A stretch of DNA of 64,000 nucleotides, taken from assembly GCF_024385505.1 (NCBI RefSeq), contig NZ_JANFLT010000005.1, forward strand, positions 1 through 64,000. The letters run 5' to 3'. Each line of letters starts with the position of its first letter. The stretch's first letter is position 1. Origin of the DNA: Arthrobacter zhaoxinii (GTDB lineage: Bacteria > Actinomycetota > Actinomycetes > Actinomycetales > Micrococcaceae). Below, in pieces: positions 1-9,380 of this stretch. Below the pieces are notes generated by a model that saw nothing but the letters and a program-made list of their open reading frames with translations, ran no database searches and was not told the DNA's origin. The translations under genes and the position numbers were made by a program.

Positions 1-560
1 TTCTGGTAGGCGGTGCGGATGGCTCCGTTGGGGGATACCTGGGCGCCGGTGGCAGAGGACCAGAGGATCGCGCCCTTGGCGAAGTTCTGGTACTTGCCGC
101 CCTTGATGGTCACTTCGCCGCTGGTGGGGAAGCCCAGGGCTCCGCCTTCGAAGCCGGCCTTCTGGTAGGCGGTGCGGATGGCTCCGTTGGGGGATACCTG
201 GGCGCCGGTGGCAGAGGACCAGAGGATCGCGCCCTTGGCGAAGTTCTGGTACTTGCCGCCCTTGATGGTCACTTCGCCGCCGGTGGGGAAGCCCAGGGCT
301 CCGCCTTCGAAGCCGGCCTTCTGGTAGGCGGTGCGGATGGCTCCGTTGAGTGAAATCTGGGCGCCGGTGGCCGAGGACCAGAGGATGGACCCGTTGGAGA
401 AGTCCTGGTACTTGCCGCCCTTGATGGTCATCTCATCACTTCGGGGATAGCCAAGCGCGCCGTTCTCGAAGCCCGACAGCTGATAGGCGGTCCGGATGGC
501 GCCCTTCGGTGAGACGCGTGCTCCTGTAGACGGTGACCAGAGGATGGCGCCGTTGGAGAA
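1..560 (-). repeat. 159-bp in-frame tandem repeats encoding LGFP units
   Basis: Repeat starts fall at 1, 160, 319 and 478, an exact 159-bp (53-codon) period. The first two units differ by about one base. The third is slightly diverged at its far end, and the fourth is clearly diverged. The array continues beyond position 1, so copy number is not known. The gradient suggests recent duplication or gene conversion toward the C-terminus. Confidence 0.9.
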
Positions 561-2144
561 GTTCTGGTAGGCGCCGTCGTTCCGGAGCCCGTCGACAATT
601 TCGGAGGTGGCGGAACCGAGTTCCGGGTGCGCTGCGCGTGCTGCCGCAATGGGGCCTGAGGCACGTCCGGCGGCACCGTTCATGATGGTGACGGACGCGG
701 AACTCGCGGTGATCGAGTTGATCTTTACCTTAGTACCGGCGTGCGTGGTGAACGTCTGCCCGGCCTGCCATGTGCTGTTGGCATTCGTGTATCCGGCGAA
801 ATCACGGGTATTGGGAGCCACGACCACCGAGTTGACGGCCCAGTCGTTTGCCAGGTCGGCCTTGACTATCTTGACTCCCCGGTTGCCGCCCACCGCAGTG
901 CCGGCGTCATAACCGACCGGTAGCTGCAGTTCCAGGTAATAGGTTTCCCCGGAACTGTCCTTGAACTTCACGGCACGGTTTGCTGCGGATCCTGCCCAGG
1001 CCTGCAGCGTGTACGTTGCGGACTGGCCAGGGGCGCCGATATTGCGGATTTCGTTGCCGCGGCCGAAGCCGCCGGCATCCCAGAAATAGGAATTGATTAC
1101 CGGCAGGCTGTACTGGGCATAGCCCATGAGGTCGGACGTGTCACCGTATTCCCGCGACGTGCATGAGCCGTCGGACCAGGCACCGTTGCTGCCGGCGCCG
1201 ACGTCGGCCCGGCCGTTATTGCATTTGAGGCTGTTGGCGTGCAGGAGACCGAGCACGTGGCCGAGCTCGTGCGTCACCACGTTATTGGTGAAACCGGAGG
1301 GGCTGGGCATCAATACGGAACCGCTTGTGGGTCCGCTCGTCCAGCCGCCGCCGAGGATGCCGCCGTAGCCTCCGCTGCGCAGATCCCCTGCCGGCACGAA
1401 AACCACAAGGGCTTCGTTGGGGTCTTCGTACCACTGGAGGTCCCGCCGAATGGTGTTCATCATCGCGGCGTAGTCCTGGCCGGAATTCGCAGTGCTGTTC
1501 AAGGTACGGGTTTTTACGACGGACATGCCGAGGCGTCCGTTGGACATGGCGCGCCAGTAATCGTTGGCCGCCGTGATGGATTTCTTCGCCGCCTGCTGGT
1601 CCACGCTGCCGCGGTTGTCGGTAAGCGTCGCGAACACCATGGTCACTTGGATGGTGCCGCTGCGGGCAGCGGCACCTGCCGTGCTCGCACCGCCGGCCGC
1701 GCTGCTGAAGGACTGCGCACCGTGGTCATGTGCCGCGGAAATATCCGTTTCGACGGCGGAACGGACGGTTCCGTCGGGGTCGGTCACCATGGGGGTCGCG
1801 GGACCCGGAACGGGGAAGCCGCCGCCGACTACCGGGACGTAGCCCGTGTCTTTGTCCTCTTCCGATTCCTCAGCCTCCGCGGTGGGAGCGGGAGTGGAAG
1901 CGGGAGCGGGAGCCGCGGGCTCGGGCGTCACCGCTTCGGGGCCCGGGGTGCCGGACGGCGCCGGGACGGGCCCGGCGGTTTCCGCAGGGGCGGACGGCCG
2001 GACATCAAAAGGTGCCGTCTCCGGATCCGCCTGTGCCTGGGACGGGGTGGGCACACCGGGAGCGACTAGCCCCTGGGCGGGGAGCCCCCCGGCCGTTAAT
2101 GAGGCAGCGAGGAGAGCCAGGACTGCGAGTTTTACACTTTTCAA
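1..2144 (-). CDS. Secreted zinc metalloprotease (metzincin type) with C-terminal LGFP repeats, 3' end cut by the window edge
   Basis: The reading frame is open from a TTG at 2144 to position 1, about 714 residues. The TTG has an AAGGA-type ribosome site a few bases upstream and starts a signal peptide (MKSVKLAVLALLAAS), so the protein is exported. A Pro/Ala/Glu-rich linker follows. The metzincin zinc site HELGHVLGLLH (HExxHxxGxxH) lies at nt 1271-1239, near residues 292-302. A likely Met-turn (SDLMGY) follows about 40 residues later, and cysteines lie between them. From about residue 520 to the edge the chain consists of 53-residue LGFP-type repeats (GAILWSSATGAQ, GALGFPT). In actinobacteria these repeats are linked to cell-wall association. 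I infer a wall-associated or secreted endopeptidase. The exact peptidase family and substrate are unknown, and the C-terminus is not visible. Confidence 0.85.
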   Translation of the reverse strand, partial: MKSVKLAVLALLAASLTAGGLPAQGLVAPGVPTPSQAQADPETAPFDVRPSAPAETAGPVPAPSGTPGPEAVTPEPAAPAPASTPAPTAEAEESEEDKDTGYVPVVGGGFPVPGPATPMVTDPDGTVRSAVETDISAAHDHGAQSFSSAAGGASTAGAAARSGTIQVTMVFATLTDNRGSVDQQAAKKSITAANDYWRAMSNGRLGMSVVKTRTLNSTANSGQDYAAMMNTIRRDLQWYEDPNEALVVFVPAGDLRSGGYGGILGGGWTSGPTSGSVLMPSPSGFTNNVVTHELGHVLGLLHANSLKCNNGRADVGAGSNGAWSDGSCTSREYGDTSDLMGYAQYSLPVINSYFWDAGGFGRGNEIRNIGAPGQSATYTLQAWAGSAANRAVKFKDSSGETYYLELQLPVGYDAGTAVGGNRGVKIVKADLANDWAVNSVVVAPNTRDFAGYTNANSTWQAGQTFTTHAGTKVKINSITASSASVTIMNGAAGRASGPIAAARAAHPELGSATSEIVDGLRNDGAYQNFSNGAILWSPSTGARVSPKGAIRTAYQLSGFENGALGYPRSDEMTIKGGKYQDFSNGSILWSSATGAQISLNGAIRTAYQKAGFEGGALGFPTGGEVTIKGGKYQNFAKGAILWSSATGAQVSPNGAIRTAYQKAGFEGGALGFPTSGEVTIKGGKYQNFAKGAILWSSATGAQVSPNGAIRTAYQ

Positions 2145-2389
2145 TGGATTCCTTGTAGAACGAGACCTGGCGGGCACTTAGCGGTGAAGCGACCGCAAGC
2201 CCGCGTCCGGGGTGGAGAACCGAGCCGTGATAATGCAGCCGGCGAACGTGTCCGTAGTGGTCTATCGGCAGGGCGGCGGAATATGTAAGCCGGAAGTCCC
2301 CGCGGCGGCCCGGAATTTGGAGGCAGCGCGGCCTCGGAAGCTAGGCTGGAAGCGTCTTTTCCCTCCCCTAAGAAACGGACTTACCTCAA

Positions 2390-2860
2390 ATGCGCGTCCA
2401 CATTGCAACCGACCATGCAGGCATGGACCTGAGCTCCCACCTCATCGCCCATCTCACCAGCAAGGGGTACGACGTGGTTGACCACGGACCCCGCGAATAC
2501 GATGCCGAGGATGATTACCCGGCGTTCTGCATTGACGCGGCGGAGGCCGTGGTGAGGGACCAGGAGGCCGGCACCGAGGCCCTGGGAATCGTGCTGGGCG
2601 GTTCCGGGAACGGCGAGCAGATCGCTGCCAACAAGGTGCGCGGCGTCCGGGCGGCCCTGGCCTGGAACCTCGACACCGCCCGGCTCGCCCGGCAGCACAA
2701 TGACGCCAACATCGTGGCGGTCGGCGGCCGCCAGCACAGCGTCGAAGAGGCCACGGGCATCATTGAAGCCTTCCTTGCCGAACCCTTCAGCGACGCCGAA
2801 CGCCACGTGCGCCGGATCGCGCAGATTGCACGGTACGAAACCACCGGTTCCGCGCTCTAA
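2390..2860 (+). CDS. rpiB: Ribose-5-phosphate isomerase B
   Basis: The 156-residue protein has the RpiB/LacAB fold signature: it begins MRVHIATDHAG and contains GGSGNGEQIAANK around residues 70-82. It interconverts ribose 5-phosphate and ribulose 5-phosphate in the cytoplasmic pentose phosphate pathway. The Cys base of E. coli RpiB is replaced by the Gly-rich loop with Glu76. This matches the mycobacterial form, in which a glutamate does the proton transfer. The ATG at 2390 has no strong Shine-Dalgarno. The stop TAA shares its last A with the start of the next gene, so the two are probably translationally coupled. Confidence 0.95.
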   Translation: MRVHIATDHAGMDLSSHLIAHLTSKGYDVVDHGPREYDAEDDYPAFCIDAAEAVVRDQEAGTEALGIVLGGSGNGEQIAANKVRGVRAALAWNLDTARLARQHNDANIVAVGGRQHSVEEATGIIEAFLAEPFSDAERHVRRIAQIARYETTGSAL

Positions 2861-3765
2861 TGCCCGAGGGCCATTCGATCCACCGTCTGGCCCGGCAGTT
2901 CACCTCGGTGTTCGGCGGGTCCCGCCTGTCCGTCAGCAGCCCGCAGGGCCGGTTTGCCGCCGGCGCAGCCCGGCTGGACGGACACGTGCTTGAGGCGGCC
3001 TCCGCCCACGGCAAGCAGCTGTTCCTGCACTTCGACAACGATCTCTACCTGCGCATCCACCTGGGCCTCTACGGCGCCTTCGACTTCGGCGGAGATGAAA
3101 CCTTCACCGGCGCCTCGAGCATCGGCGCGCCCCGGCGGGTGGGGGAGCAGGAGGTAGCCGGCGACGACGGCGCGGGTTACGCGGGTCCGCCCGAGCCCCG
3201 GGGCGCGGTGCGGGTCCGGCTGGTGTCCGAGCACGGCTGGGCGGATCTGCGCGGCCCCACAGCCTGCGAGGTAATCACCGACGCCGAGCGCAGCAAGGTG
3301 CTCGCCCGGCTCGGGCCGGACCCGCTGGCTGACGGCGCGCACGGACCCGCCGGCGCCGGACGTGCGGCGGAATTCACCCGCCGGCTCCGCAGTAAGGGCT
3401 CACCTGTCGGCCTGCTCCTGATGAACCAGGAGGTGCTGGCCGGCGTGGGCAACGTCTACCGCGCCGAAGTGCTCTTCCGTGCCCGGATCTCTCCCTGGCG
3501 GCTGGGCCGCAGCGTGGGCGAGGCCGAAGCCGCGGACCTGTGGAACGACGTCGTGCGACTCATGAACGACGGCGTGCGGCAGGGCAGGATCATAACCACC
3601 GCCCCGCAGGACCGCGAGGACACCGCCGAACCGGTACCGGTGTCCGAAGCCCACTACGTCTACAAACGGACCGGGCTCCCGTGCCGGCGCTGCGGCACGC
3701 CGGTGGCGGGAACGGACATGGGGGCGCGGAAACTGTACTGGTGCCCGGCCTGCCAGGCCGCCTGA
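2860..3765 (+). CDS. nei: Fpg/Nei-family DNA glycosylase (endonuclease VIII-like)
   Basis: The 301-residue base-excision repair enzyme begins MPEGHS; Pro2 is the expected catalytic amine and Glu3 the expected acid. MPEGHS is typical of the Nei branch. The middle holds the helix-two-turn-helix region (LLMNQEVLAGVGNVYRAE, about residues 187-204). The C-terminus holds a CxxC...CxxC zinc finger (CRRCG and WCPAC). The protein excises oxidised bases and cuts the abasic site. Its ATG overlaps the rpiB stop by one base (TAATG). A strong hairpin follows the gene. Substrate range among Nei1/Nei2 types cannot be read from the sequence. Confidence 0.93.
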   Translation: MPEGHSIHRLARQFTSVFGGSRLSVSSPQGRFAAGAARLDGHVLEAASAHGKQLFLHFDNDLYLRIHLGLYGAFDFGGDETFTGASSIGAPRRVGEQEVAGDDGAGYAGPPEPRGAVRVRLVSEHGWADLRGPTACEVITDAERSKVLARLGPDPLADGAHGPAGAGRAAEFTRRLRSKGSPVGLLLMNQEVLAGVGNVYRAEVLFRARISPWRLGRSVGEAEAADLWNDVVRLMNDGVRQGRIITTAPQDREDTAEPVPVSEAHYVYKRTGLPCRRCGTPVAGTDMGARKLYWCPACQAA

Positions 3766-3783
3766 GAGCAGGGTTAACGCAGG

Positions 3784-3813
3784 AAGGGCCTTCCGCTGCT
3801 GCGGAAGGCCCTT
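3784..3813. terminator. Bidirectional terminator between nei and tRNA-Gly
   Basis: A perfect 13-bp stem (AAGGGCCTTCCGC / GCGGAAGGCCCTT) with a TGCT loop lies between two convergent genes and can serve both. Confidence 0.85.
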
Positions 3814-3819
3814 CTATGG

Positions 3820-3893
3820 TGGAGGGGATGACGGGAATCGAACCCGCGTAATCAGTTTGGAAGACTGAGGCTCTACCATTGAGCTACATCCCC
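3820..3893 (-). tRNA. tRNA-Gly (anticodon TCC)
   Basis: A full cloverleaf is readable on the minus strand. The acceptor stem is GGGGATG/CATCCCC, the discriminator is U, and CCA is encoded (TGG at 3820-3822 on the plus strand). The anticodon arm TCAGT-CTTCCAA-ACTGA gives anticodon UCC. The T-loop is TTCGATT. Confidence 0.97.
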
Positions 3894-4044
3894 GGCGCCG
3901 TAAGGCAGGTTTTACCTTAGCACGCGATAACCGGCCGAGAGTAATCGGCCCCGCATCCGGTTCCCGGCCGGGTGCGGAATCCACTCCGGAGCACGGAAAT
4001 TCGTCATACCCGCTTCAGGACAGGTAGGCTGTCAGGTGCACTGA

Positions 4045-4118
4045 CGGGGTGTAGCTCAGCTTGGAAGAGCGCCTGCTTTGGGAGCAGGAAGTCGCAGGTT
4101 CAAATCCTGTCACCCCGA
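4045..4118 (+). tRNA. tRNA-Pro (anticodon TGG)
   Basis: The cloverleaf starts CGGGGTG and ends CACCCCG plus discriminator A. The anticodon arm CCTGC-TTTGGGA-GCAGG gives UGG. CCA is not encoded, unlike in the nearby tRNA-Gly. The gene lies about 55 bp upstream of the trigger factor start and is divergent from tRNA-Gly. Confidence 0.97.
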
Positions 4119-4172
4119 CTCTGTATAACCATGGTGCAGACCAATCCCAGAACCCTCAGGAGAACTTACGCT

Positions 4173-5522
4173 GTGAAGAGCGCCGTAGAAAACCTCACAC
4201 CCACGCGGGTAAAGCTCAACGTTGAAGTTCCGTTCGAGGAACTGAAGCCGAGCATCGAAGAGGCCTACAAGACCATCGCCACTCAGGTGCAGGTCCCGGG
4301 CTTCCGCAAGGGCAAGGTTCCCAACCGCCTCATCGATCAGCGCGTTGGCCGCGGCTACGTTCTCGAGACGGCGATCAATGACGGACTGAACGGCTTCTAC
4401 GCCGCGGCCGTCAACGAGACGGGCATCACCCCCCTGAGCCGGCCCGAAGTTGAGATCACCGAAGTACCGGACCCCGCCACCGACGAAGGCCAGCTGGTCT
4501 TCACCGTCGAGCTGGACATCCGTCCCGAAATCGAACTGCCGGATTACGCCGGCCTCGAGGTCACCGTTGAGCCCGCCGAGGCTTCCGACGCCGACGTCGA
4601 CAAGGCCCTGGACGAACTGCGCAGCCGCTTCGGCACGCTGAAGTCCGTGGACCGCCCCGCAGTTGCCGATGACTTCCTGACCATGGACCTGGTTGCCAAG
4701 GTAGACGGTGAAGAGGTGGATTCCGCCGCTGACCTGTCCTACCAGGTAGGCGCCGGCACCATGCTCGAAGGTATGGACGAGGCCGTCACCGGCCTGAGCA
4801 GCGGCGAATCCGCCACGTTCAACACCAAGCTGGCGGGCGGCGAGCACGCCGGATCCGACGCCGAGGTGACCGTCACGATCAAGGCCGTCAAGGAGCGCGA
4901 GCTCCCCGAAGCCAATGACGACTTTGCACAGCTGGCCAGCGAGTTCGACACCATCGGCGAACTGCGCGAAGACCTGGTCAAGCGCGCCGCTGAGTCCAAG
5001 CTCATGGAGCAGGGCGTCGAAGCCCGCGACAAGGTGCTCGAGAAGCTGCTCGAACTCGTGGAGGTTCCGGTTCCGGAGTCCGTCATCGAAGAGCAGATCG
5101 AACAGCACTTCAACTCGGAGAGCGCCCAGTCTTCCGGTGCCGATCACGACACCGAAGAGCACCGCGCCGAGGTCCGCGCCAACACCGAGGCCGCCTTCAA
5201 GAACGAAATCATCCTTGACGCGGTAGCGGAGAAGGAAGAAGTAGGCGTAGCTCAGAACGAGCTGATCGACTACATCGTTTCCTCCGCCTCCCAGTACGGC
5301 ATGGATCCGAACCAGTTCGCCCAGCTGATCGACCAGAGCGGCCAGGTTCCGATGATGGTCGGCGAGGTCCGCCGCCGCAAGGCACTGGCCAAGGTCCTCG
5401 AGCTGGCCAAGGTCACCGATACCACCGGTGCCGAGATTGACCTGACCGATTTCGTCCGCCCCGCAGGCGAAGAGGTCGAGGCAGCCGAACCCGAAGAGCA
5501 TCAGAACGACGACAAGGCCTAG
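4173..5522 (+). CDS. tig: Trigger factor, ribosome-associated chaperone and peptidyl-prolyl isomerase
   Basis: The protein has 449 residues from the GTG at 4173, which has an AGGAGA site nine bases upstream. The open frame extends further upstream but would run through the tRNA-Pro gene, so that longer start is rejected. The N-terminal ribosome-binding domain contains GFRKGKVPN, the trigger factor signature loop that docks on ribosomal protein L23. The central FKBP-like PPIase domain and the helical C-terminal chaperone domain follow. The tail is acidic. The protein holds nascent chains at the ribosome exit. It lies just upstream of clpP1-clpP2-clpX, a common bacterial order linking folding and proteolysis. 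Confidence 0.97.
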   Translation: MKSAVENLTPTRVKLNVEVPFEELKPSIEEAYKTIATQVQVPGFRKGKVPNRLIDQRVGRGYVLETAINDGLNGFYAAAVNETGITPLSRPEVEITEVPDPATDEGQLVFTVELDIRPEIELPDYAGLEVTVEPAEASDADVDKALDELRSRFGTLKSVDRPAVADDFLTMDLVAKVDGEEVDSAADLSYQVGAGTMLEGMDEAVTGLSSGESATFNTKLAGGEHAGSDAEVTVTIKAVKERELPEANDDFAQLASEFDTIGELREDLVKRAAESKLMEQGVEARDKVLEKLLELVEVPVPESVIEEQIEQHFNSESAQSSGADHDTEEHRAEVRANTEAAFKNEIILDAVAEKEEVGVAQNELIDYIVSSASQYGMDPNQFAQLIDQSGQVPMMVGEVRRRKALAKVLELAKVTDTTGAEIDLTDFVRPAGEEVEAAEPEEHQNDDKA

Positions 5523-5554
5523 CCTGTCCGGGGTGTCCCACGGACACCAGCCAG

Positions 5555-5586
5555 GGTGCCGCCGGTCCGAAAGGGCCGGCGGCACC
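5555..5586 (+). terminator. Terminator after tig
   Basis: A 14-bp GC-rich stem (GGTGCCGCCGGTCC / GGGCCGGCGGCACC, one G-U pair) with a GAAA tetraloop starts 33 bases after the tig stop. GTGGTTT follows it. Confidence 0.8.
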
Positions 5587-5648
5587 GTGGTTTAACGGAC
5601 CTTTCACGGCCCGGTCTGCGCCACACACCGCTGTGACGCGCATCGTGC

Positions 5649-5662
5649 GCCGTCAGCGAACA
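5649..5662 (+). promoter_or_regulatory. Possible ClgR-type operator upstream of clpP1
   Basis: CGCCGTCAGCGAAC lies about 120 bp before clpP1. It fits the CGC-N5-GCG core of ClgR sites known upstream of actinobacterial clp genes, with a mismatch in the centre and a poor left flank. The position fits a promoter-proximal activator site. The call rests on motif memory only. Confidence 0.35.
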
Positions 5663-5779
5663 GTCGGCCAAACCGGCGCAGATCGCCGCTGCAACAGGCT
5701 AGTGTCCTAGAAGAGACAAACGGCAGGAGCCGCTGGCACGGCCAGCACCCGTTCCTGCCAGAGCGAGAGGTCACTCAGT

Positions 5780-6427
5780 ATGGCAACTGCACCGAACACA
5801 CCCACCATGGCTACGGTGGACCCGGCCGGCCGGGACGACTACATCTACAACCGCCTGCTCAAAGAGCGGATCATCTGGTTGGGCTCGGAAGTCCGGGACG
5901 AGAATGCCAACGCGATCTGCTCCCAGCTTCTGCTGCTTTCCGCAGAAGATCCTGAGAAGGACATCTACCTTTACATCAACTCTCCCGGCGGCTCCGTGAC
6001 CGCAGGCATGGCGATCTACGACACCATGCAGTTCATCCCGAACGACGTTGTCACGGTCGCCACCGGCCTGGCCGCCTCCATGGGCCAGTTCCTGCTCTCC
6101 TCCGGCACCAAGGGCAAGCGTTACGCAACGCCGCACGCCCGCATCCTGATGCACCAGCCCTCCGGCGGAATCGGCGGCACGGCTTCGGACATCAAGATCC
6201 AGGCCGAGCTGATCCTGAACATGAAGCGCGTGATGGCTGAACTGACTGCAGAGCAGACCGGCCAGACCGTCGAGACCATCCTCAAGGACAACGACCGCGA
6301 CAAGTGGTTCACCGCGCAGGAAGCCCTGGAATACGGCTTCTTCGACAAGATCTCCGCCCACGCAGGCGGAGTAACCGGCGGCGGCGGAACCAACCAGGAC
6401 CAGGCAGAGGGCAAGGACGAGGACTAG
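5780..6427 (+). CDS. clpP1: ATP-dependent Clp protease proteolytic subunit 1
   Basis: The 215-residue serine peptidase has catalytic Ser100 in GLAASMG, His125 in ILMHQPSGG and the expected Asp region further on. The hallmark [11 protein letters not shown] is at residues 67-77. It forms the degradation chamber with ClpP2; actinobacterial ClpP1P2 works as a mixed double ring fed by ClpX or ClpC. An AGAGG-type site precedes the ATG. The Gly-rich C-terminal tail ends in Asp/Glu. It is probably cotranscribed with clpP2, 47 bases downstream. Confidence 0.97.
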   Translation: MATAPNTPTMATVDPAGRDDYIYNRLLKERIIWLGSEVRDENANAICSQLLLLSAEDPEKDIYLYINSPGGSVTAGMAIYDTMQFIPNDVVTVATGLAASMGQFLLSSGTKGKRYATPHARILMHQPSGGIGGTASDIKIQAELILNMKRVMAELTAEQTGQTVETILKDNDRDKWFTAQEALEYGFFDKISAHAGGVTGGGGTNQDQAEGKDED

Positions 6428-6474
6428 GGTCCCCGGCCAGCCACCCCTCCATTTGCAGACTTCAGGAGTAATTC

Positions 6475-7149
6475 ATGAACCATAATTTCGGCACCGCCGG
6501 CTCCGCCGTCGCCCCGCAGATGCCCACCAGCCGCTACGTCCTGCCGCAGTTCGAAGAGCGCACGCCCTACGGCTTCAAGCGCCAGGATCCGTACACCAAG
6601 CTGTTCGAAGACCGCATCATCTTCCTGGGTGTCCAGGTTGACGACGCCTCCGCAGACGACGTCATGGCCCAGCTGCTGGTCCTTGAGTCCACCGACCCGG
6701 ACCGCGACATCACCCTGTACATCAACTCCCCGGGTGGATCGTTCACGGCCATGACGGCCATTTACGACACCATGCAGTACATCCGCCCGGAGATCCAGAC
6801 GGTCTGCCTCGGCCAGGCAGCCAGCGCGGCCGCCGTACTGCTTGCTGCCGGCACGCCGGGCAAGCGACTGGCACTGCCGAACGCCCGCGTGCTCATCCAC
6901 CAGCCCTCACTGTCCGGCGGGCAGGGCGGGCAGGCCTCCGACCTGGAAATCCAGGCCGCCGAGGTCATGCGCATGCGCACCTGGCTGGAGGACACCCTGG
7001 CGCTGCACTCCAACCGCACCTCCGAGCAGGTCAACACGGACATTGAGCGTGACAAGATCCTCACCGCCGATTCGGCCCTGGAATACGGACTGATCGACCA
7101 GGTTCTTGATTCCCGCAAGCTCAAGACTCCGGCCATCAACAAGATGTAA
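6475..7149 (+). CDS. clpP2: ATP-dependent Clp protease proteolytic subunit 2
   Basis: The 224-residue ClpP paralog has a longer N-terminal extension than ClpP1. Catalytic Ser117 lies in GQAASAAA and His142 in VLIHQPSL, and INSPGGSF is conserved. It pairs with ClpP1 to form the active tetradecamer, the usual arrangement in this phylum. An AGGAG site lies eight bases before the ATG. A hairpin follows the gene, so clpX probably also has its own promoter. Confidence 0.97.
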   Translation: MNHNFGTAGSAVAPQMPTSRYVLPQFEERTPYGFKRQDPYTKLFEDRIIFLGVQVDDASADDVMAQLLVLESTDPDRDITLYINSPGGSFTAMTAIYDTMQYIRPEIQTVCLGQAASAAAVLLAAGTPGKRLALPNARVLIHQPSLSGGQGGQASDLEIQAAEVMRMRTWLEDTLALHSNRTSEQVNTDIERDKILTADSALEYGLIDQVLDSRKLKTPAINKM

Positions 7150-7179
7150 CCTGCCCTGCTGACAAGCAGCATGTTCCGG

Positions 7180-7217
7180 CGGCCCGTGGCGCGTAATATC
7201 GCACCACGGGCCGTTTG
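7180..7217 (+). terminator. Hairpin between clpP2 and clpX
   Basis: A perfect 10-bp stem (CGGCCCGTGG / CCACGGGCCG) with a 14-base loop is followed by TTTGGTT. It is a plausible partial terminator. Confidence 0.6.
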
Positions 7218-7317
7218 GTTGCTGAATAGCTCCTCCAAGTGTCCTAGAGTGGATCATGGTTGGCTCAGCCCATGCTGCGGAACCGTTTTTTGATGGACCA
7301 TCTAAGGGGACTGAACT

Positions 7318-8610
7318 ATGGCTCGCATTGGTGAGAGCACGGATCTGCTCAAGTGCTCTTTCTGCGGAAAGAGCCAGAAGCAGGTACGCAAACTCATTGC
7401 CGGCCCCGGCGTGTACATCTGTGATGAGTGCATCGACCTCTGCAACGAAATCATCGAGGAAGAGCTCTCCGAGGTTGCCGATCTCGGCACCTTCGAACTC
7501 CCCAAGCCCCGGGAAATCTTCGATTCGCTGCAGGAATACGTCATCGGCCAGGAACCCGCCAAGCGGTCGCTGGCCGTTGCGGTCTACAACCACTACAAGC
7601 GCATCCAGGCCGGCCACGCTCCCCGCGGCGCCGGCAACCTCGCCGATGCAGTGGCTGCCGACGACGTCGAAATCGGCAAGTCCAACATCCTCCTGATCGG
7701 CCCCACCGGCTGCGGCAAGACCTATCTTGCGCAGACCCTGGCCCGCCGCCTCAACGTCCCCTTCGCCGTCGCCGACGCCACTGCGCTCACTGAAGCCGGC
7801 TACGTGGGTGAAGACGTGGAGAACATCCTGCTCAAGCTGATCCAGGCCGCGGACTACGACGTCAAGAAGGCCGAGCAGGGCATCATCTACATTGACGAGA
7901 TCGACAAGATCTCCCGCAAGAGCGAGAACCCGTCCATCACCCGGGACGTCTCCGGCGAGGGCGTGCAGCAGGCCCTGCTGAAGATCCTCGAAGGCACGGT
8001 GGCCTCCGTGCCGCCGCAGGGCGGGCGTAAGCATCCGCACCAGGAATTCATCCAGATCGACACCACCAACGTCCTCTTTATTGTTGCCGGCGCCTTCGCC
8101 GGCCTGGAGGAAATCATCGGATCCCGGTCCGGCCGTAAGGGCATCGGGTTCGGCGCACCGCTGATCGAAACCACCAAGGGCACCGACTCCTACGCGGAGG
8201 TCATGCCCGAGGACCTGCTGAAATTCGGCCTGATTCCCGAATTCATCGGCCGTCTGCCCGTTATCACCACGGTCTCGAACCTGGACCGTACGGCGCTCAT
8301 CCGCATCTTGACCGAGCCCAAGAACGCCCTGGTCAAGCAGTACCAGAAGATGTTCCAGCTCGACGGCGTCGAACTCACCTTCGAGCAGGGTGCCCTGGAC
8401 GCGATCGCGGACCAGGCCTTGGAGCGGGGCACCGGTGCCCGGGGCCTGCGTGCCATCCTGGAGGAAGTCCTGCTGCCGGTCATGTTCGACCTGCCCAGCC
8501 AGGAGGACGTCGCCACGGTGGTTATCACCGCTGACACCGTGGAGAAGAAGGCCGAACCGACCCTCATTTCGCACGCCGTCGCCACGAAGCGCCGGAACAA
8601 ATCCGCCTGA
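7318..8610 (+). CDS. clpX: ATP-dependent Clp protease ATP-binding subunit ClpX
   Basis: The 430-residue AAA+ unfoldase delivers substrates to ClpP. The N-terminal zinc-binding domain has Cys13, Cys16, Cys35 and Cys38. Walker A GPTGCGKT is at residues 128-135, Walker B is IIYIDEID, and the ClpP-docking loop motif IGFG is present. An AGGGG site precedes the ATG. The length is normal for the family. It sits in the conserved order tig-clpP1-clpP2-clpX. Confidence 0.98.
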   Translation: MARIGESTDLLKCSFCGKSQKQVRKLIAGPGVYICDECIDLCNEIIEEELSEVADLGTFELPKPREIFDSLQEYVIGQEPAKRSLAVAVYNHYKRIQAGHAPRGAGNLADAVAADDVEIGKSNILLIGPTGCGKTYLAQTLARRLNVPFAVADATALTEAGYVGEDVENILLKLIQAADYDVKKAEQGIIYIDEIDKISRKSENPSITRDVSGEGVQQALLKILEGTVASVPPQGGRKHPHQEFIQIDTTNVLFIVAGAFAGLEEIIGSRSGRKGIGFGAPLIETTKGTDSYAEVMPEDLLKFGLIPEFIGRLPVITTVSNLDRTALIRILTEPKNALVKQYQKMFQLDGVELTFEQGALDAIADQALERGTGARGLRAILEEVLLPVMFDLPSQEDVATVVITADTVEKKAEPTLISHAVATKRRNKSA

Positions 8611-8675
8611 CCCGCGGTTGGTAGAAGTAGTATGCAGGGCGCGTCTGCGCCGTTCAACGCTTCCAAGGAGTTTCC

Positions 8676-9308
8676 ATGACCGCTAATGCTTCCGTGTCCG
8701 GTTCCGCATCGACCGCCGATTTCTGGTTTGACCCGATGTGCCCGTTCGCCTGGGTCACGTCCCGCTGGATGGACGAAGTGGAACAGGTCCGCGATGTCCG
8801 CACCAACTGGCACGTGATGAGCCTGGCCGTCCTGAATGAGGGCCGGGACTCCCTGCCCGAGGACTACCGGAAGCGCATGGAGGCGGCCTGGGGTCCGGTC
8901 CGCGTGATCATCGCGGCGCAGGAGCTGCACGGCACCGAGTACATCAAGAAGCTGTACGACGCCATGGGAACCCGCATCCACATCGGCGGAAACAGCGACT
9001 TCCCCACGGTCATCCGTGAGGCGCTGGCCGAGGTGGGCCTGCCCGCCGAGTTGGCGCAGTACGCCGACACGGACGAGTATGACGACCAGCTGCGCGCCTC
9101 GCACAAGGAAGGCATCGAGAAGGTGGGCGACGACGTCGGAACCCCCATCGTGGCCTTCAACGGGACCGCCTTCTTCGGCCCGGTGCTGACCCGCATCCCG
9201 CGCGGCGAAGAAGCAGGTGCCATGTTCGACGGCGCCGTGATGCTGGCCTCGAACCCGGCGTTCTTCGAACTCAAGCGCAGCCGCACCGAGAGTCCGGCGT
9301 TCGACTGA
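8676..9308 (+). CDS. DsbA-fold protein of the Rv2466c (mycothiol-dependent nitroreductase) type
   Basis: The 210-residue protein opens with [17 protein letters not shown] and contains [16 protein letters not shown]. Both closely resemble M. tuberculosis Rv2466c as I recall it, a thioredoxin-fold enzyme that uses mycothiol. The active-site segment here is Cys22-Pro-Phe-Ala, whereas Rv2466c has Cys-Pro-Trp-Cys. The resolving cysteine is therefore absent and a monothiol mechanism is likely. No export signal is visible, so it is probably cytoplasmic. An AAGGAG site precedes the ATG. A strong bidirectional terminator follows. Confidence 0.85.
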   Translation: MTANASVSGSASTADFWFDPMCPFAWVTSRWMDEVEQVRDVRTNWHVMSLAVLNEGRDSLPEDYRKRMEAAWGPVRVIIAAQELHGTEYIKKLYDAMGTRIHIGGNSDFPTVIREALAEVGLPAELAQYADTDEYDDQLRASHKEGIEKVGDDVGTPIVAFNGTAFFGPVLTRIPRGEEAGAMFDGAVMLASNPAFFELKRSRTESPAFD

Positions 9309-9327
9309 TTATTCTGCCTTCATAAAC

Positions 9328-9369
9328 AGAACGCCCGGTCGGAAATATCCGGCCGGGCGTTCTGTTTTG
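9328..9369. terminator. Bidirectional terminator between the DsbA-like gene and valS
   Basis: A 17-bp stem (5' arm 9328-9344, 3' arm 9349-9365, one G-U pair) with an AATA loop is followed by TTTT on the plus strand. The flanking genes are convergent. Confidence 0.9.
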
Positions 9370-9380
9370 GTTCTACGGCA

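Noticed and set aside
3972-4172. N-terminal extension of trigger factor
   Set aside because: The extension reads through tRNA-Pro; GTG 4173 has the ribosome site and family start.
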